From positions 620,001-684,000 of the forward strand of contig NZ_JAJFZM010000002.1 in assembly GCF_020733705.1 (NCBI RefSeq): a DNA stretch of 64,000 nucleotides. The letters are read 5' to 3'. Positions 22,415 through 31,701 of this stretch are shown here, in pieces; position 1 is the stretch's first letter, and every line of letters starts with the position of its first letter. This DNA comes from Nocardia australiensis (lineage in GTDB: Bacteria > Actinomycetota > Actinomycetes > Mycobacteriales > Mycobacteriaceae). Below the pieces are notes generated by a model. It was not told the DNA's origin, searched no databases, and saw only the letters and a program-made list of their open reading frames with translations. Position numbers and translations under genes: made by a program.

Positions 22415-22672
22415 GACCACTACGCCCACTCGCTTCACCAGCGGCAATTGCTGGTCCTGGGAGACCAGCCGATCTGCGGCTCGGCCGTGGCGTCGCACCT
22501 GGCCGGGCCTGCGTAGGCGCGTACCGGAGGGTAGGCACCTCGAAAAGCTGGGCTTACCACTGCATCACGATTAGTTGCAACCCTTATCGCACGCGGATCC
22601 GTGCGCGGCCATCGATACTGCAACGGCATGCTCTGGAGTGGCGAACAAGGTCGGCCCATTTTCTCGTTCGTG

Positions 22673-23863
22673 TCATGTGTGGGCGCCGCCGCGAAGCCAG
22701 TCGGACCAGGGGATGCTCCAATCGCCGTTCTGCCAGATGTCGAGGGGGTCACCGCCGGTATTGCGGACCTCGACGACGTCGCCGGGGATGATGAAGTCGT
22801 AGAACCATGCGGCATCGTTGGGGGAAATGTTCAGGCAGCCGTGTGAGACGTTGGTGTTACCTTGGGCCCACATGCTCTCGGCCAGTTCGTGCACGAAGAT
22901 TCCGTCGTGGCTGATGCGGACCGCGTGGTTGATGCTCGTGAGGTAGCCGAGCCCGGAGTTGGTCGGCAGGCCGTAGCTGGCAGAGTCCATGATCACCGGG
23001 TCTTTTCGGTCCAGCACGGTGTAGATGCCGGGGCGGGTCCAGAACGACAGGACTCTGCCACCGACGACCGTGGTGCCGCCCATGCCCATCGATGTGGGCA
23101 TGGTGCGGACCAGGTTCCCGTTGTCGAAGACCTCGATCTGTTTGGTGTCGTCGTCGGCGATGGCGACGTGCGCGGGGCCGATGATCACTGACACCTGTTG
23201 GTCGCGCAGGCCGTAGCGGCCCTCGCCGAGCGCGCGGCCGAAGAGTTCGGCCGCGATCGTGATCCTGGTTCCCGGTGCGTAATAGTGCTCGGGCCGCCAG
23301 TGTGCGTTCTGATCGTCGAGCCAGTACCAGGCGCCGGTGACGGCGGGCTGGGTGGTGACCTTCAGGTGGCGTTCCGCAGCCGCCCGGTCGACGGGTGCGT
23401 CGAAATGAGCGACGAGCACGAAACCCACTCCGTAGGTGTCGCTTTCGGCCATCTCGACAAGATTGGCGGAGCGCAGGGAGATGTCGACGAGCTGTTGCGG
23501 TCGCACCGTGGCGGAGGTCGTCGTCGCGGTGACGTCGCCGGTTTCGCCATGTGCCACGGCCTTCACGGTGTAGGTGTGTCCGTAGCCGAGTGGTTCGGCG
23601 CTGGTCCAGGTTCGATGATCGCGTGCCGGTGCTCCCGGCAGTGGTCTGCCCGTTTCGTCGATCCATTCGACCGACCGCAACGTCCCCTCGGTCACTGTGA
23701 CCGTGCCGAGGCTGCGCGCATCGACGTTGTGGGTGCCGGGCGGGGGATCGAATCGGATCATGGCGGGTTTGGGGGGCGCGGGTTCTCGCTGCGCGCATCC
23801 GGCCAGGGCGAGGCCTCCCGCACTGGCGAAGCTGATCAGCAGCCGACGACGTCCCAATGCCAC
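22673..23863 (-). CDS. L,D-transpeptidase lipoprotein (YkuD fold)
   Basis: 396 residues. It forms 3-3 cross-links in peptidoglycan outside the membrane. A Tat-like or Sec signal (LGRRRLLISFASAGG) ends in the lipobox LALAGC. An immunoglobulin-like region precedes the YkuD domain, which has the catalytic motif HELAESMWAQGNTNVSHGCLNI (His then SHGC). GTG start at 23863 with AAGGGAG upstream; the frame is open 61 codons further without a signal peptide in place. The architecture matches mycobacterial LdtB-type enzymes. Confidence 0.92.
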   Translation of the reverse strand: MALGRRRLLISFASAGGLALAGCAQREPAPPKPAMIRFDPPPGTHNVDARSLGTVTVTEGTLRSVEWIDETGRPLPGAPARDHRTWTSAEPLGYGHTYTVKAVAHGETGDVTATTTSATVRPQQLVDISLRSANLVEMAESDTYGVGFVLVAHFDAPVDRAAAERHLKVTTQPAVTGAWYWLDDQNAHWRPEHYYAPGTRITIAAELFGRALGEGRYGLRDQQVSVIIGPAHVAIADDDTKQIEVFDNGNLVRTMPTSMGMGGTTVVGGRVLSFWTRPGIYTVLDRKDPVIMDSASYGLPTNSGLGYLTSINHAVRISHDGIFVHELAESMWAQGNTNVSHGCLNISPNDAAWFYDFIIPGDVVEVRNTGGDPLDIWQNGDWSIPWSDWLRGGAHT

Positions 23864-24083
23864 CGTGTATCTCCCTTCGCTGGGTGCAGGGCCGACCTCT
23901 GTCCGCCAGCCTGTGGCACCTAACGCTGACCGAGATGCCGAAGAGCGGTATCTCCACCGATCCGTCGCACAACCGACACCGTTCCGCGATCGATGCGGTT
24001 CTCGTCCAAGACGGTCATGGGTGGCCTGCAAGACCCGGACGGTCACACGCTCGGCTGGCGCGAACTGTCAGCAGAGAACCAAC

Positions 24084-24947
24084 TCAGGGCCGCACGATGG
24101 TGACCAGGTTGATCAATGACTGCTCGGCGGCCGGGGTATGGCCGAGGTGGCGGATGTAGTCGGTGAGGTCGACGCGCTCGCCGGTCCAACCGCGGGCGGT
24201 GAACCATTCGGTGGCCTCACCGCGGGGGTCGTTGTAGATCAACCGCACCCAGTCCGCGCCCGCGTCGTCCTGCTCGGCCGTCGCGGCGGCCTCCGCGGGC
24301 AGCGGATCCATCTGCTCGATCGCTACCCGGCTGCCGGGCGTGCTGAGCGAGACGATGGCGTCGAACAGCTGGTCCTGCGCAGCCGGCGACAGATAGATGA
24401 GCAGGCCCTCCACCAGCCATGCGGTCGGCAGAGCAGGATCGAAGCCGCTGTCGCACAACGCTTTCGGCCAGTCCTCACGCAGGTCCACCGGCACCTCATG
24501 GCGCTCGGCGATCGGCCGGCGCCCAGCCTGCGCGAGGGTTTCGCGCTTGAACTCCAGCACCTGCGGCCGGTCCAATTCGTAGACGACGGTGCCGTCGGGC
24601 CACGGCAGCCGGTACGCGCGGGCGTCCAGGCCGGCTCCGAGGATAACTACCTGCCGGATGCCGGCGGCCGCGGCCGCGTGGAGGTAATCGTCGAAATACC
24701 GGGTGCGGGCGACCTGATGCTGCTGGAACTGAATGCCGAATTCGGGGGTCAGCAACGGATGGTCGGGCACTCGACCGTCGAGCAGGTCGACCCACTCTCC
24801 GCCCGCGGCCCGCACGAAGAGCTCCGCGAACGGGTCCTCCGCCGGCGCATCGGCCGCGCGGCCGCCCAGTGCGCGAGCCGCCGCAACGAACAACGCCGTA
24901 GATCCCACACTGGCATTGATGTCCCAGGAATCTCCATCGGTACGCAT
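24084..24947 (-). CDS. SAM-dependent methyltransferase, TIGR00027 family
   Basis: About 287 residues of a family abundant in mycobacteria and nocardiae. It shows the family's N-terminal DSWDINASVGSTALFVAAARA, the SAM-binding VVILGAGLDARAYRLPWP, a VYELDRPQVLEFK acid loop and WLVEGLLIYL. The substrate is unknown. ATG 24947 is preferred because family proteins begin next to the DSWDI motif; an ATG 12 codons upstream (24983) is possible. Confidence 0.88.
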   Translation of the reverse strand: MRTDGDSWDINASVGSTALFVAAARALGGRAADAPAEDPFAELFVRAAGGEWVDLLDGRVPDHPLLTPEFGIQFQQHQVARTRYFDDYLHAAAAAGIRQVVILGAGLDARAYRLPWPDGTVVYELDRPQVLEFKRETLAQAGRRPIAERHEVPVDLREDWPKALCDSGFDPALPTAWLVEGLLIYLSPAAQDQLFDAIVSLSTPGSRVAIEQMDPLPAEAAATAEQDDAGADWVRLIYNDPRGEATEWFTARGWTGERVDLTDYIRHLGHTPAAEQSLINLVTIVRP

Positions 24948-24983
24948 GCTCGCCAACGTACCGATCGTGGCGAGCTCGGTCAT

Positions 24984-25390
24984 TCCAGCACACCGCTACA
25001 GCGGAAATCCTCCTTGAATCAACCGCCATCGCGGCGTTCATTACACCGGATGCAGTGTCGGCGGGGTGAAATCTTCCGGTGGAGGGGCGGTGCAGCGGTG
25101 GCAGCCGCAAGTGGGCCCGATCAACACGACAATCAAAATGCCGGCCAGCACAGCACTCCCACTGGCCCCATGTGGCTGAGGCAGTCGGGCGCTACCAGTT
25201 GACTACTGATCAGCGAGAAAGGCTGCGACGCTTGCCTTTCCCGTAAGTATGCTCCGGCACTTCCCGGCCGTCGCGATGCTCGTATCGGCAGCAGGCCGGC
25301 GTGCGACGCGTCCCGATCGTGATTCTGGAACCGCGTTGAATCGGAAGGCTGTTCACGCCTGTCGGATCGCCGGGCCGTAGCAGCGGATGC
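24984..25390. other. No gene recognised
   Basis: About 400 bases between two minus-strand genes. No convincing frame, repeat or terminator was found. Confidence 0.4.
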
Positions 25391-26410
25391 TCAGCATTCA
25401 TGGAGGGATTCGATCGCGAACTCCAAGCGTGTGTCCGCCGGGTCGTCGGATGGCGCCGGCATCACGATTCCTTCTACCAAGCCTTCGTAGCGCTCACGGA
25501 CAAGGTCGGGAAGGGTTCGGTAATCGCCGCAGATGAGCAGTGTGTTCAGGATGTCATCGGTCATCACGTCGTCGAGTTGGTCCCAGCGTTGCGCCTGCGC
25601 CAAGGCGCGCAGGCGCTCGAACAGTTCGGGTAGTCCGAGCCTGGACAACGCCGGCTGGTAGGACGGCGTGGAATACAGGAAGGCGAGAAGTCGGCGCATC
25701 CGCTCGCGTTCGCGCTGCACAGCAGCCGCATCGCCGCCCGTCGCGATCGGAACGGCGGCGATGATGCCAGGTGGCGTGCGGGAGCGCTCCTCGGCGCCTG
25801 CCCGCAGCGCGGGACGGAGTACGTTCTTCAGATAGCCTGCGTCGGAGTTCGTGGAGTGGGTGATCACGCCGTCTGCGAGTTGTCCTGCGAGCCGGCACAT
25901 TCCGGCGTTGACCGCGCCGAGGAAGATCGGCGGGGCGGTGGTGGTGTCGTCGGGCCCGGGGTTGAAATAGGGCTGCAACCGGGTCAGCCGGTAGCTGTCG
26001 CCTTCGTAGTGGATCGAACTACCGGATGCGAACGCGTCGAACAGTTCCCTCAGCACCGTCAGGTATTCGCCCATCCGGGCGACGGGTTCGGTCCACGGCA
26101 TCCCGAAACGACCTTCGATGTTCTGCCGGATCTGGGTTCCCAGGCCCAGTTCGAAGCGTCCGCCCGAGAATTTCGCGAGATCCCAGGCGTTGTAGGCCAC
26201 CAGGGTCGGGCTCCTGACGAAGGCCAGGGTGATCGCGGTACGCAGGGTGATCCGGGTGGTGTGCTCGGCCGCCAAGAGCGCGACCGCGAACGAATCGTGG
26301 ATCGTTTCCGGGATGTGAATCCCATCGAATCCCAGCTCCTCCAACTGTCCGGCCACGCGCGGCACCCGCGACAGCGGCAGGCGCGGATCAAGGGATGCAT
26401 AGACTTTCAT
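25391..26410 (-). CDS. LLM-class F420-dependent oxidoreductase
   Basis: 339-residue luciferase-like TIM-barrel protein. It opens MKVYASLDPRLPLSRVPR and has GFDGIHIPETIHDSF, a RITLRTAITLAFVRSPT strand and GRFELGLGTQ, all typical of the F420-binding branch (resembling the MSMEG_2256 group). It probably reduces or oxidises a small organic substrate with coenzyme F420; the substrate is not known. It follows a TetR gene on the same strand with a 60-base gap, so they may be co-transcribed. Confidence 0.85.
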   Translation of the reverse strand: MKVYASLDPRLPLSRVPRVAGQLEELGFDGIHIPETIHDSFAVALLAAEHTTRITLRTAITLAFVRSPTLVAYNAWDLAKFSGGRFELGLGTQIRQNIEGRFGMPWTEPVARMGEYLTVLRELFDAFASGSSIHYEGDSYRLTRLQPYFNPGPDDTTTAPPIFLGAVNAGMCRLAGQLADGVITHSTNSDAGYLKNVLRPALRAGAEERSRTPPGIIAAVPIATGGDAAAVQRERERMRRLLAFLYSTPSYQPALSRLGLPELFERLRALAQAQRWDQLDDVMTDDILNTLLICGDYRTLPDLVRERYEGLVEGIVMPAPSDDPADTRLEFAIESLHEC

Positions 26411-26469
26411 CGACCTTCTCTGGACTAACTCGGTGCCTAAAATGCGCGGTAATACCGATGACAGGATAT

Positions 26470-27141
26470 TTATCCCTTGGTCACCGGGTGTTTGGCCTGG
26501 TGGATCTGTGTCGGGGTACCGAAACTGCGGGGGGTCAATCGTGGTATCGGCGGCAGCGGCGCGGACGCGGGGGAGGCCTGGAACGCTTGGATCATGAGTG
26601 CGGCGAAGCGCTGGGAGGCCGCGATACGTGCTGCCGGCGTGCCCGCGCGGATGCCATTGTTGGCCATGATCATAAGGATGAGGTCATCCAGGACGATGTC
26701 GGAGCGCAGGTGCCCGGTGTCTTTGGCGCGGCGGATGAGTTCGGCGGCACCGGTCAGCGAGGACGTGCGGATCGCGGCGAAGTTCAGCGCGTGTGGGTAG
26801 GCGGACATGAAGGCCGCGGTGAAGCCGTGGTCGCGTGCTTGCAGCTCACAGAGCTTCTCGACCACGCGGCAGAAGCCGTGCCAGGAATCCGGGTCGGCGA
26901 GCCCCTCGTCCACGAGGGACCGGCAGGCCAGCATCTGATCGGTGAACGCCTCCGCGACCAGCATCTCCTTGGTCGGGAAATGGCGGTAGAGGGTCGCGGG
27001 CCCGACCCCGGCACGCCGGGCGATCTCCCGCATCGGCACATCCAGGCCGGCGCTGACAAATACCGTGCGAGCCGCCTCGAGGATGCGTTCGCGATTTTCA
27101 CGCGCGTCCGAACGCAGTGCGTGAGGCAAATGAGCAGTCAC
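26470..27141 (-). CDS. TetR/AcrR family regulator
   Basis: 223 residues. The N-terminal helix-turn-helix reads RERILEAARTVFVSAG, then VPMREIARRAGVGPATLYRHF. The C-terminal ligand domain ends in a proline-rich tail. GTG start at 27141 (another GTG at 27150). The open frame upstream is antisense to the neighbouring reductase. A perfect 8+8 palindrome lies 18 bases upstream in the gap to the divergent quinone reductase, so it most likely represses both. Confidence 0.85.
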   Translation of the reverse strand: MTAHLPHALRSDARENRERILEAARTVFVSAGLDVPMREIARRAGVGPATLYRHFPTKEMLVAEAFTDQMLACRSLVDEGLADPDSWHGFCRVVEKLCELQARDHGFTAAFMSAYPHALNFAAIRTSSLTGAAELIRRAKDTGHLRSDIVLDDLILMIMANNGIRAGTPAARIAASQRFAALMIQAFQASPASAPLPPIPRLTPRSFGTPTQIHQAKHPVTKG

Positions 27142-27158
27142 CGCTCTCACTTTAGCTA

Positions 27159-27178
27159 AACGGACGAGGCCGTCCGTT
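27159..27178. promoter_or_regulatory. Palindromic operator between tetR and quinone reductase
   Basis: AACGGACG-AGGC-CGTCCGTT is a perfect inverted repeat with 8-bp arms and a 4-bp centre. It sits in the short divergent promoter region, as expected for a TetR dimer site. Confidence 0.75.
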
Positions 27179-27223
27179 ACGGTCGGCTGGTTGGTTCCAA
27201 TCGAGAAGAACATGGAGAAACCA

Positions 27224-28195
27224 GTGAAAGCAGTGATGGTCTCGGCGTTCGGAGGTCCCGAGGTGCTCGCAGTGGTCGACCTCCCCGACCCGCATCCGGC
27301 CGCCGGGCAGGTGTCGATCACGACCGAGGCGATCGGCGTCGGCGGCCTCGACTCCCTGATCCGAAGCGGCGCGCTGGCCAACCATGGCGCCGCACCCGGT
27401 CGTATCCTCGGCAGCGAGGTCGCGGGCACTGTGACCGAAGTCGGCGAGGGCGTCGACACCGCATGGGCCGGCCGGCGCGTGTGGGCACTTACTGGTGAGA
27501 GCGGCGGCTATACCGAACAGGCCGTCGTCTCGGCCGAGACGCTCGTCCCGCTCCCGGCGGACCTGTCGGCTGTCGACGCAGTGACGCTCGGCAGTTCGGC
27601 AATGGTCGCCCATTTCGCCCTGCGCCATGCCCACTTCGCTCGCGGTGAGTCGGTGCTGGTGCGCGGCGCGGCCGGCGGCATCGGCGTGATAGCGGTCCAG
27701 CTCGCGGCTCGCGCCGGCGCCGGCGCGGTGGCGGTCACGACGTCGTCGGCCGAGCGCGGCGCTCGCCTGCGCAAGCTCGGCGCGACCCACGTGCTCGACC
27801 GAGCCGGCCGGGGTGCGCAGGACGCTCCCGCAGGCTATGACGTCATCCTCGATATCGTCGCCGGTGCGGATCTGCCGTCGTTCTTCGCCAGACTCGAACC
27901 GAACGGTCGCATGGTGGCCGTCGGCGTGATGGCAGGCACGCCACCGGCGGACTTCGGCATGGAGATGGTCGCGGCGTTCCGGAAGTCGATGTCGTTCGCC
28001 ACCTTCAGCGCTGACACCGTGCCGGCACTCGAGCAACGCGCAGCAACCGCCGAACTGTTCACTGCCGCCAGTCGTGGCGAGCTGGTAGCGGTCGTGCACG
28101 AGGAACTTCCCTTGGAACAGGCCGTTGTGGCCCACCAGAAAATGGAAGCAGGCGAGGTGTTCGGCAGAATCGTGCTCACACCATCGAGGAGATAG
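27224..28195 (+). CDS. Zinc-type alcohol dehydrogenase-like NADPH:quinone reductase
   Basis: About 323 residues of the medium-chain reductase superfamily, quinone oxidoreductase branch. It starts MKAVMVSAFGGPEVL, has the VRGAAGGIGVIAVQLA nucleotide motif and an RKLGATHVLD segment, and lacks the zinc ligands of alcohol dehydrogenases. GTG 27224 follows GGAG by 6 bases; ATG 27212 is an alternative. It probably reduces quinones or enones with NADPH and is controlled by the divergent TetR through the operator at 27159. Confidence 0.88.
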   Translation: MKAVMVSAFGGPEVLAVVDLPDPHPAAGQVSITTEAIGVGGLDSLIRSGALANHGAAPGRILGSEVAGTVTEVGEGVDTAWAGRRVWALTGESGGYTEQAVVSAETLVPLPADLSAVDAVTLGSSAMVAHFALRHAHFARGESVLVRGAAGGIGVIAVQLAARAGAGAVAVTTSSAERGARLRKLGATHVLDRAGRGAQDAPAGYDVILDIVAGADLPSFFARLEPNGRMVAVGVMAGTPPADFGMEMVAAFRKSMSFATFSADTVPALEQRAATAELFTAASRGELVAVVHEELPLEQAVVAHQKMEAGEVFGRIVLTPSRR

Positions 28196-28220
28196 ACGGC
28201 ACCGCATCTCGCCCCGATAT

Positions 28221-28252
28221 CAACGCCCGCTCATGCCGCTGGGCGGGCGTTG
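28221..28252 (+). terminator. Hairpin after quinone reductase
   Basis: CAACGCCCGC pairs with GCGGGCGTTG across a 12-base loop, 25 bases past the stop codon. Confidence 0.6.
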
Positions 28253-28477
28253 GCCGGAGCCCGCCAAGCGCTGTCATTGTTGTTGTTCGTGAACAATGCC
28301 GCCTGCTGAAGGACATCTGAACCAACTGGCCGTGTCCATCCGACGCCGGACGAACGCACGCTCATGCCAAGTTCGGGGCGACTGCGGGAGAGTGTCCACG
28401 ATCTCGGCAACACCGATGACTTTCGGGTGAATCTGTCGTCGATACCTCTGGGTATACCGACAGACAGGAGTTCAGGC

Positions 28478-29341
28478 ATGACGAGACCATTTCGATTTGG
28501 CATGACCTCGGTACGGGCGAACGGTGTGGATCTCGGCATCGAGAGCTTCGGCCGTGAGGACGATCCGCTGGTCTTGCTGGTCGGCGGCACAACGATGTTG
28601 TCCTGGCCCGACGCGCTGTGCGAGCGGCTCGCGTCGGGCGGGCGGCGTGTGGTCCGCTACGACCTGCGCGACTCCGGCGCGTCGACGACCCTCGACCCGG
28701 AGAATCCGGCCTACGACCTGCGGGATCTCGCCGCCGACGCGGCCGCGCTGGTCGAGGTGCTCGGCGCCGGCACCGCCCATCTCGGTGGAGTCGGCGTCGG
28801 TGGGATGATCGCTCAGGTCGCCGCGCTGGACCACCCGGACGTGTTCTCCGCACTGACCCTCGTCGGCACTCGGCCGGTGGCGCCGGGCCCGGTCGACGAG
28901 GACCTGCCCGACCACGACCCCGCGGTCATGGCTGCGCTGTTCTCCCGCCCGCTGCCGGACTGGACCGACCGGGACGCTGTCGCGGCATTCGCCGCCTCGG
29001 GAGCCGAGCCGATGGGCAACGATCCGCAGCAGGCGCGGGCGACGGCGGCCCGAATCTGGGACCGGACGCCGTCAAGCGATCCCGCGGTGCACCAGGCGAA
29101 TCAGCTCGGGATGGTGTTCTCCCGGATCGACTGCGCTCCGCGCTGGCGGGGCCGGCTCGGTGAGTTCGACGTGCCCACGCTCGTGGTGCACGGTCGCGCC
29201 GATCCGTTTTTCCCGGTCGGCAATGGTGAGGTCCTGGCCGCCGAAATCCCTGGGGCGCGACTGCTCGTCCTCGACGACATGGGTACCGCCCTGCGTCGCG
29301 CCGCGGCCGACCAGGTCGCTGCCGCCATGCTCGCCCTGTAA
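28478..29341 (+). CDS. Alpha/beta hydrolase
   Basis: 287 residues. Family strands and oxyanion region are visible in PLVLLVGGTTMLSWPDALCE and the YDLRDSGAS turn. The nucleophile elbow reads GVGVGGMIAQ, where glycine replaces the usual serine, which is odd. A VVHGRADPFFP segment carries the acid. Methionine at 28478 has AGGAG 7 bases ahead. Similar proteins include hydrolases near anthracycline and dienelactone pathways. Substrate unknown; the missing serine may mean a non-hydrolytic role. Confidence 0.82.
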   Translation: MTRPFRFGMTSVRANGVDLGIESFGREDDPLVLLVGGTTMLSWPDALCERLASGGRRVVRYDLRDSGASTTLDPENPAYDLRDLAADAAALVEVLGAGTAHLGGVGVGGMIAQVAALDHPDVFSALTLVGTRPVAPGPVDEDLPDHDPAVMAALFSRPLPDWTDRDAVAAFAASGAEPMGNDPQQARATAARIWDRTPSSDPAVHQANQLGMVFSRIDCAPRWRGRLGEFDVPTLVVHGRADPFFPVGNGEVLAAEIPGARLLVLDDMGTALRRAAADQVAAAMLAL

Positions 29342-29598
29342 CCGCCCGGCTGGGAGGCATCCTGGGCCGGCGGAACGCACCATAATGCCGCGACCCGCGC
29401 GGTTCGAAGCGGCCACGTGGCTTCCTGGAAGGTCAGCGGCCCAAGATCATCTCGGGCCGATGGTGTCGGCGGAATGTCCGGAACTACCACCAATTGGGCG
29501 AATGCTGGTCAAGCTTGGAAGGGGCGATCTGGAAGCAGCGGAACAACTTCGCGGGTGTCGGGCAGGGTGTGGGCAGTGACGAATGTATGCCCGGTTTC

Positions 29599-30120
29599 TC
29601 AGGGGCGGGTGCTGTGGTCATCGAAAGCCCGGCTGCCAGCCGAACAACTCTTGTAGATCCGCCGAGTCGTAGCCGATGGCGGACGCGCCGGTCGCCCGCG
29701 CGGGCGCTCAGTCTGCCGTTGGTGGTGTTGCCGGACCTGCTCCAGGCGCAGGCGCAGATAGCGCTCGGTCGTGCTCAGATGCGGGTGTCCGAGAAGGGTC
29801 TGGATGTCCACCAGCGGCATGTCCGGATCGTCGGCCATCCGCAACGCGGCGGTGTGCCGCAGGTCGTGCAGTGTCCAGTTCGTCGCCAGCACGGTGTTCG
29901 CCCGGCGAAGGACCGCGCGCATCGCCTCGTAGCTGAGTGCCCGCCAGGGCCGTCGCAACGTCCACCAAAGCGGCTTGTTCGGTCCGGGCCGGCTCCGACG
30001 GCAGCTCACTCTGGTAAAGCCGCAGCCAGACGAACGCGTCCGGCGATGCGGGCAACCACTGCAATTCGTTGGTGCCCTTGCGAATTACGCCGACGAGCTG
30101 CTCACCGTAGGGCGGTGACC
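29599..30120 (-). pseudogene. Tyrosine recombinase (integrase) remnant, frameshifted
   Basis: Two minus-strand frames together give a phage/ICE-type integrase C-terminal half. About 30120-29990 encodes GVIRKGTNELQWLPASPDAF, then VWLRLYQSEL. About 30009-29599 continues with LHDLRHTAALRMADDP, LGHPHLSTTERYL and the tail. The H-x-x-R, H and Y catalytic residues are present, but the frames do not join and the N-terminal half is missing. It abuts the 3' end of the choline oxidase gene. Confidence 0.8.
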
Positions 30121-30150
30121 GGGATCCGGGATGCCGGCCGAACCGGGCGA

Positions 30151-31701
30151 CTACCGTGCGGCGGTGAGGAGTTCGGCGCAGCGCTCGCCGACGAGCATGA
30201 CGGTGATGTTCGGGTTCACCGTCGTGTGCGCGGGAAACACCGAGGCGTCGGCTACGCGGAGACCGTCGATGCCCTTCACCCGTAGCTGCGGGTCCAGCGG
30301 GCTCATCGGGTCGTCGTCGGCGCCCATGCGCACCGAGCCTGCCGGGTGGTAGACGGTGTTGTGCGTGCGGCGAATGTAATCGGCCAGTTCCACATCGGAC
30401 TGTGTATCGGGGCCCGGATACAGTTCGCGTGCCACCCAGTCCGACAACGGTGCGGCCGAAGCGATGTCGCGTGCCCTGCGGAGGCCGGCGATCATCACGC
30501 GCAGATCGTGGCCCTCGGGATCGGTGAAGTAGCGCGGGTCGACGCGGGGCTTGTCGCGGAAGTCGCGCGAGCGCAGCCGGACGGTCCCGCGGGAGCGGGC
30601 GTGGGTGACGTTCGGGGTGAGGCAGAAGGTGTTCTCGGCAGTCGGGTAGCCCTGCCGCAGCGTGTGCATGTCGAACGGCACACTGCCGTAATGCATCATC
30701 AGGTCCGGTCGGTCGAGGCCGTCGACGGTCGTGGTGAAGATGCCCGCCTCCCACCATTGCGTCGAGCTGCGCACCATCGGCCGCGTCGTCTCGAAACCGA
30801 TGACGCCCTCCGGATGGTCCTGCAGATGGGCGCCGACCCCGGGGGAGTCGACGAGAACGTCGATTCCGTTCTCGCGCAGGTGATCCGACGGACCGATGCC
30901 GGAGAGCATGAGCAGCTTGGGGCTGTCGATGGCACCGGCGGAGACGATGACCTCACGACCGGCCGATATGCGGGTGGTGCGGCCGAATGCGTTGTCGGTG
31001 ATGTCTATGCCGACCGCACGCCCGTTCTCGACGACGACCTTCTTCGCCCACGAGCCGGTCCGGACGGCGAGGTTCGGCCGGTCGAAGTTCGGGTGCAGGT
31101 AGCTCACCGACGACGACGATCGGGTGCCGTCGGCACGGGAGTTGATCTGAAAGAAGTTGGCGCCGTTGATAACTGTTCGCCCGGAGTTGAATTCGACGCG
31201 TGGAATGCCGACGGCCTCGCAGGCGTCGAGTACCGCGACACCGCACGGGTCGTTCGGCGGCACCGTCATGATGTGGACCGGACCGCTGCGGCCGTGATGG
31301 TCGCCGGGCGCGTCGTTGGTCTCGATCCTCGGATACAGCCGATACACCGAGTCCGCCCCCCAACCGGTGCAGCCGTGGTCGCGCTCCCAGGAATCGAGAT
31401 CCTCGCGCGGTGCCCAGAATGCGATGCAGCTGTTGTGTGACGAGCAGCCGCCGAGCACCTTCGCGCGGGCGTGCCGCATGAACGAGTTGCCGTTCTCCTG
31501 CGGCTCGATCGGATAGTCCCAGTCGTAGCCCGACTCGAGCAGCTCCATCCACCGGTCGAGCCGCAGAACGGCGTCGTCGCCGACATCGGACGGCCCCGCC
31601 TCGAGCAGGCACACCGTCACCGAAGGGTCCTCCGACAACCGCGCCGCGACGGCCGCACCCGCCGAGCCACCACCGACGATCACGTAGTCGTACTCGGTCA
31701 C
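30151..31701 (-). CDS. codA: Choline oxidase (GMC flavoprotein)
   Basis: 516-residue GMC oxidoreductase that oxidises choline to betaine aldehyde, and probably on to glycine betaine. The FAD motif DYVIVGGGSAGAAVAARLSE is followed by GGCSSHNSC, holding the histidine that in Arthrobacter choline oxidase carries covalent FAD and the nearby active-site serine. The C-terminal NTVYHPAGSVRMG and TVNPNITVM supply the catalytic His and Asn. GTG start overlaps the betB stop (GTGA). The apparent 997-codon frame upstream is a shadow of betB. Confidence 0.93.
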   Translation of the reverse strand: MTEYDYVIVGGGSAGAAVAARLSEDPSVTVCLLEAGPSDVGDDAVLRLDRWMELLESGYDWDYPIEPQENGNSFMRHARAKVLGGCSSHNSCIAFWAPREDLDSWERDHGCTGWGADSVYRLYPRIETNDAPGDHHGRSGPVHIMTVPPNDPCGVAVLDACEAVGIPRVEFNSGRTVINGANFFQINSRADGTRSSSSVSYLHPNFDRPNLAVRTGSWAKKVVVENGRAVGIDITDNAFGRTTRISAGREVIVSAGAIDSPKLLMLSGIGPSDHLRENGIDVLVDSPGVGAHLQDHPEGVIGFETTRPMVRSSTQWWEAGIFTTTVDGLDRPDLMMHYGSVPFDMHTLRQGYPTAENTFCLTPNVTHARSRGTVRLRSRDFRDKPRVDPRYFTDPEGHDLRVMIAGLRRARDIASAAPLSDWVARELYPGPDTQSDVELADYIRRTHNTVYHPAGSVRMGADDDPMSPLDPQLRVKGIDGLRVADASVFPAHTTVNPNITVMLVGERCAELLTAAR

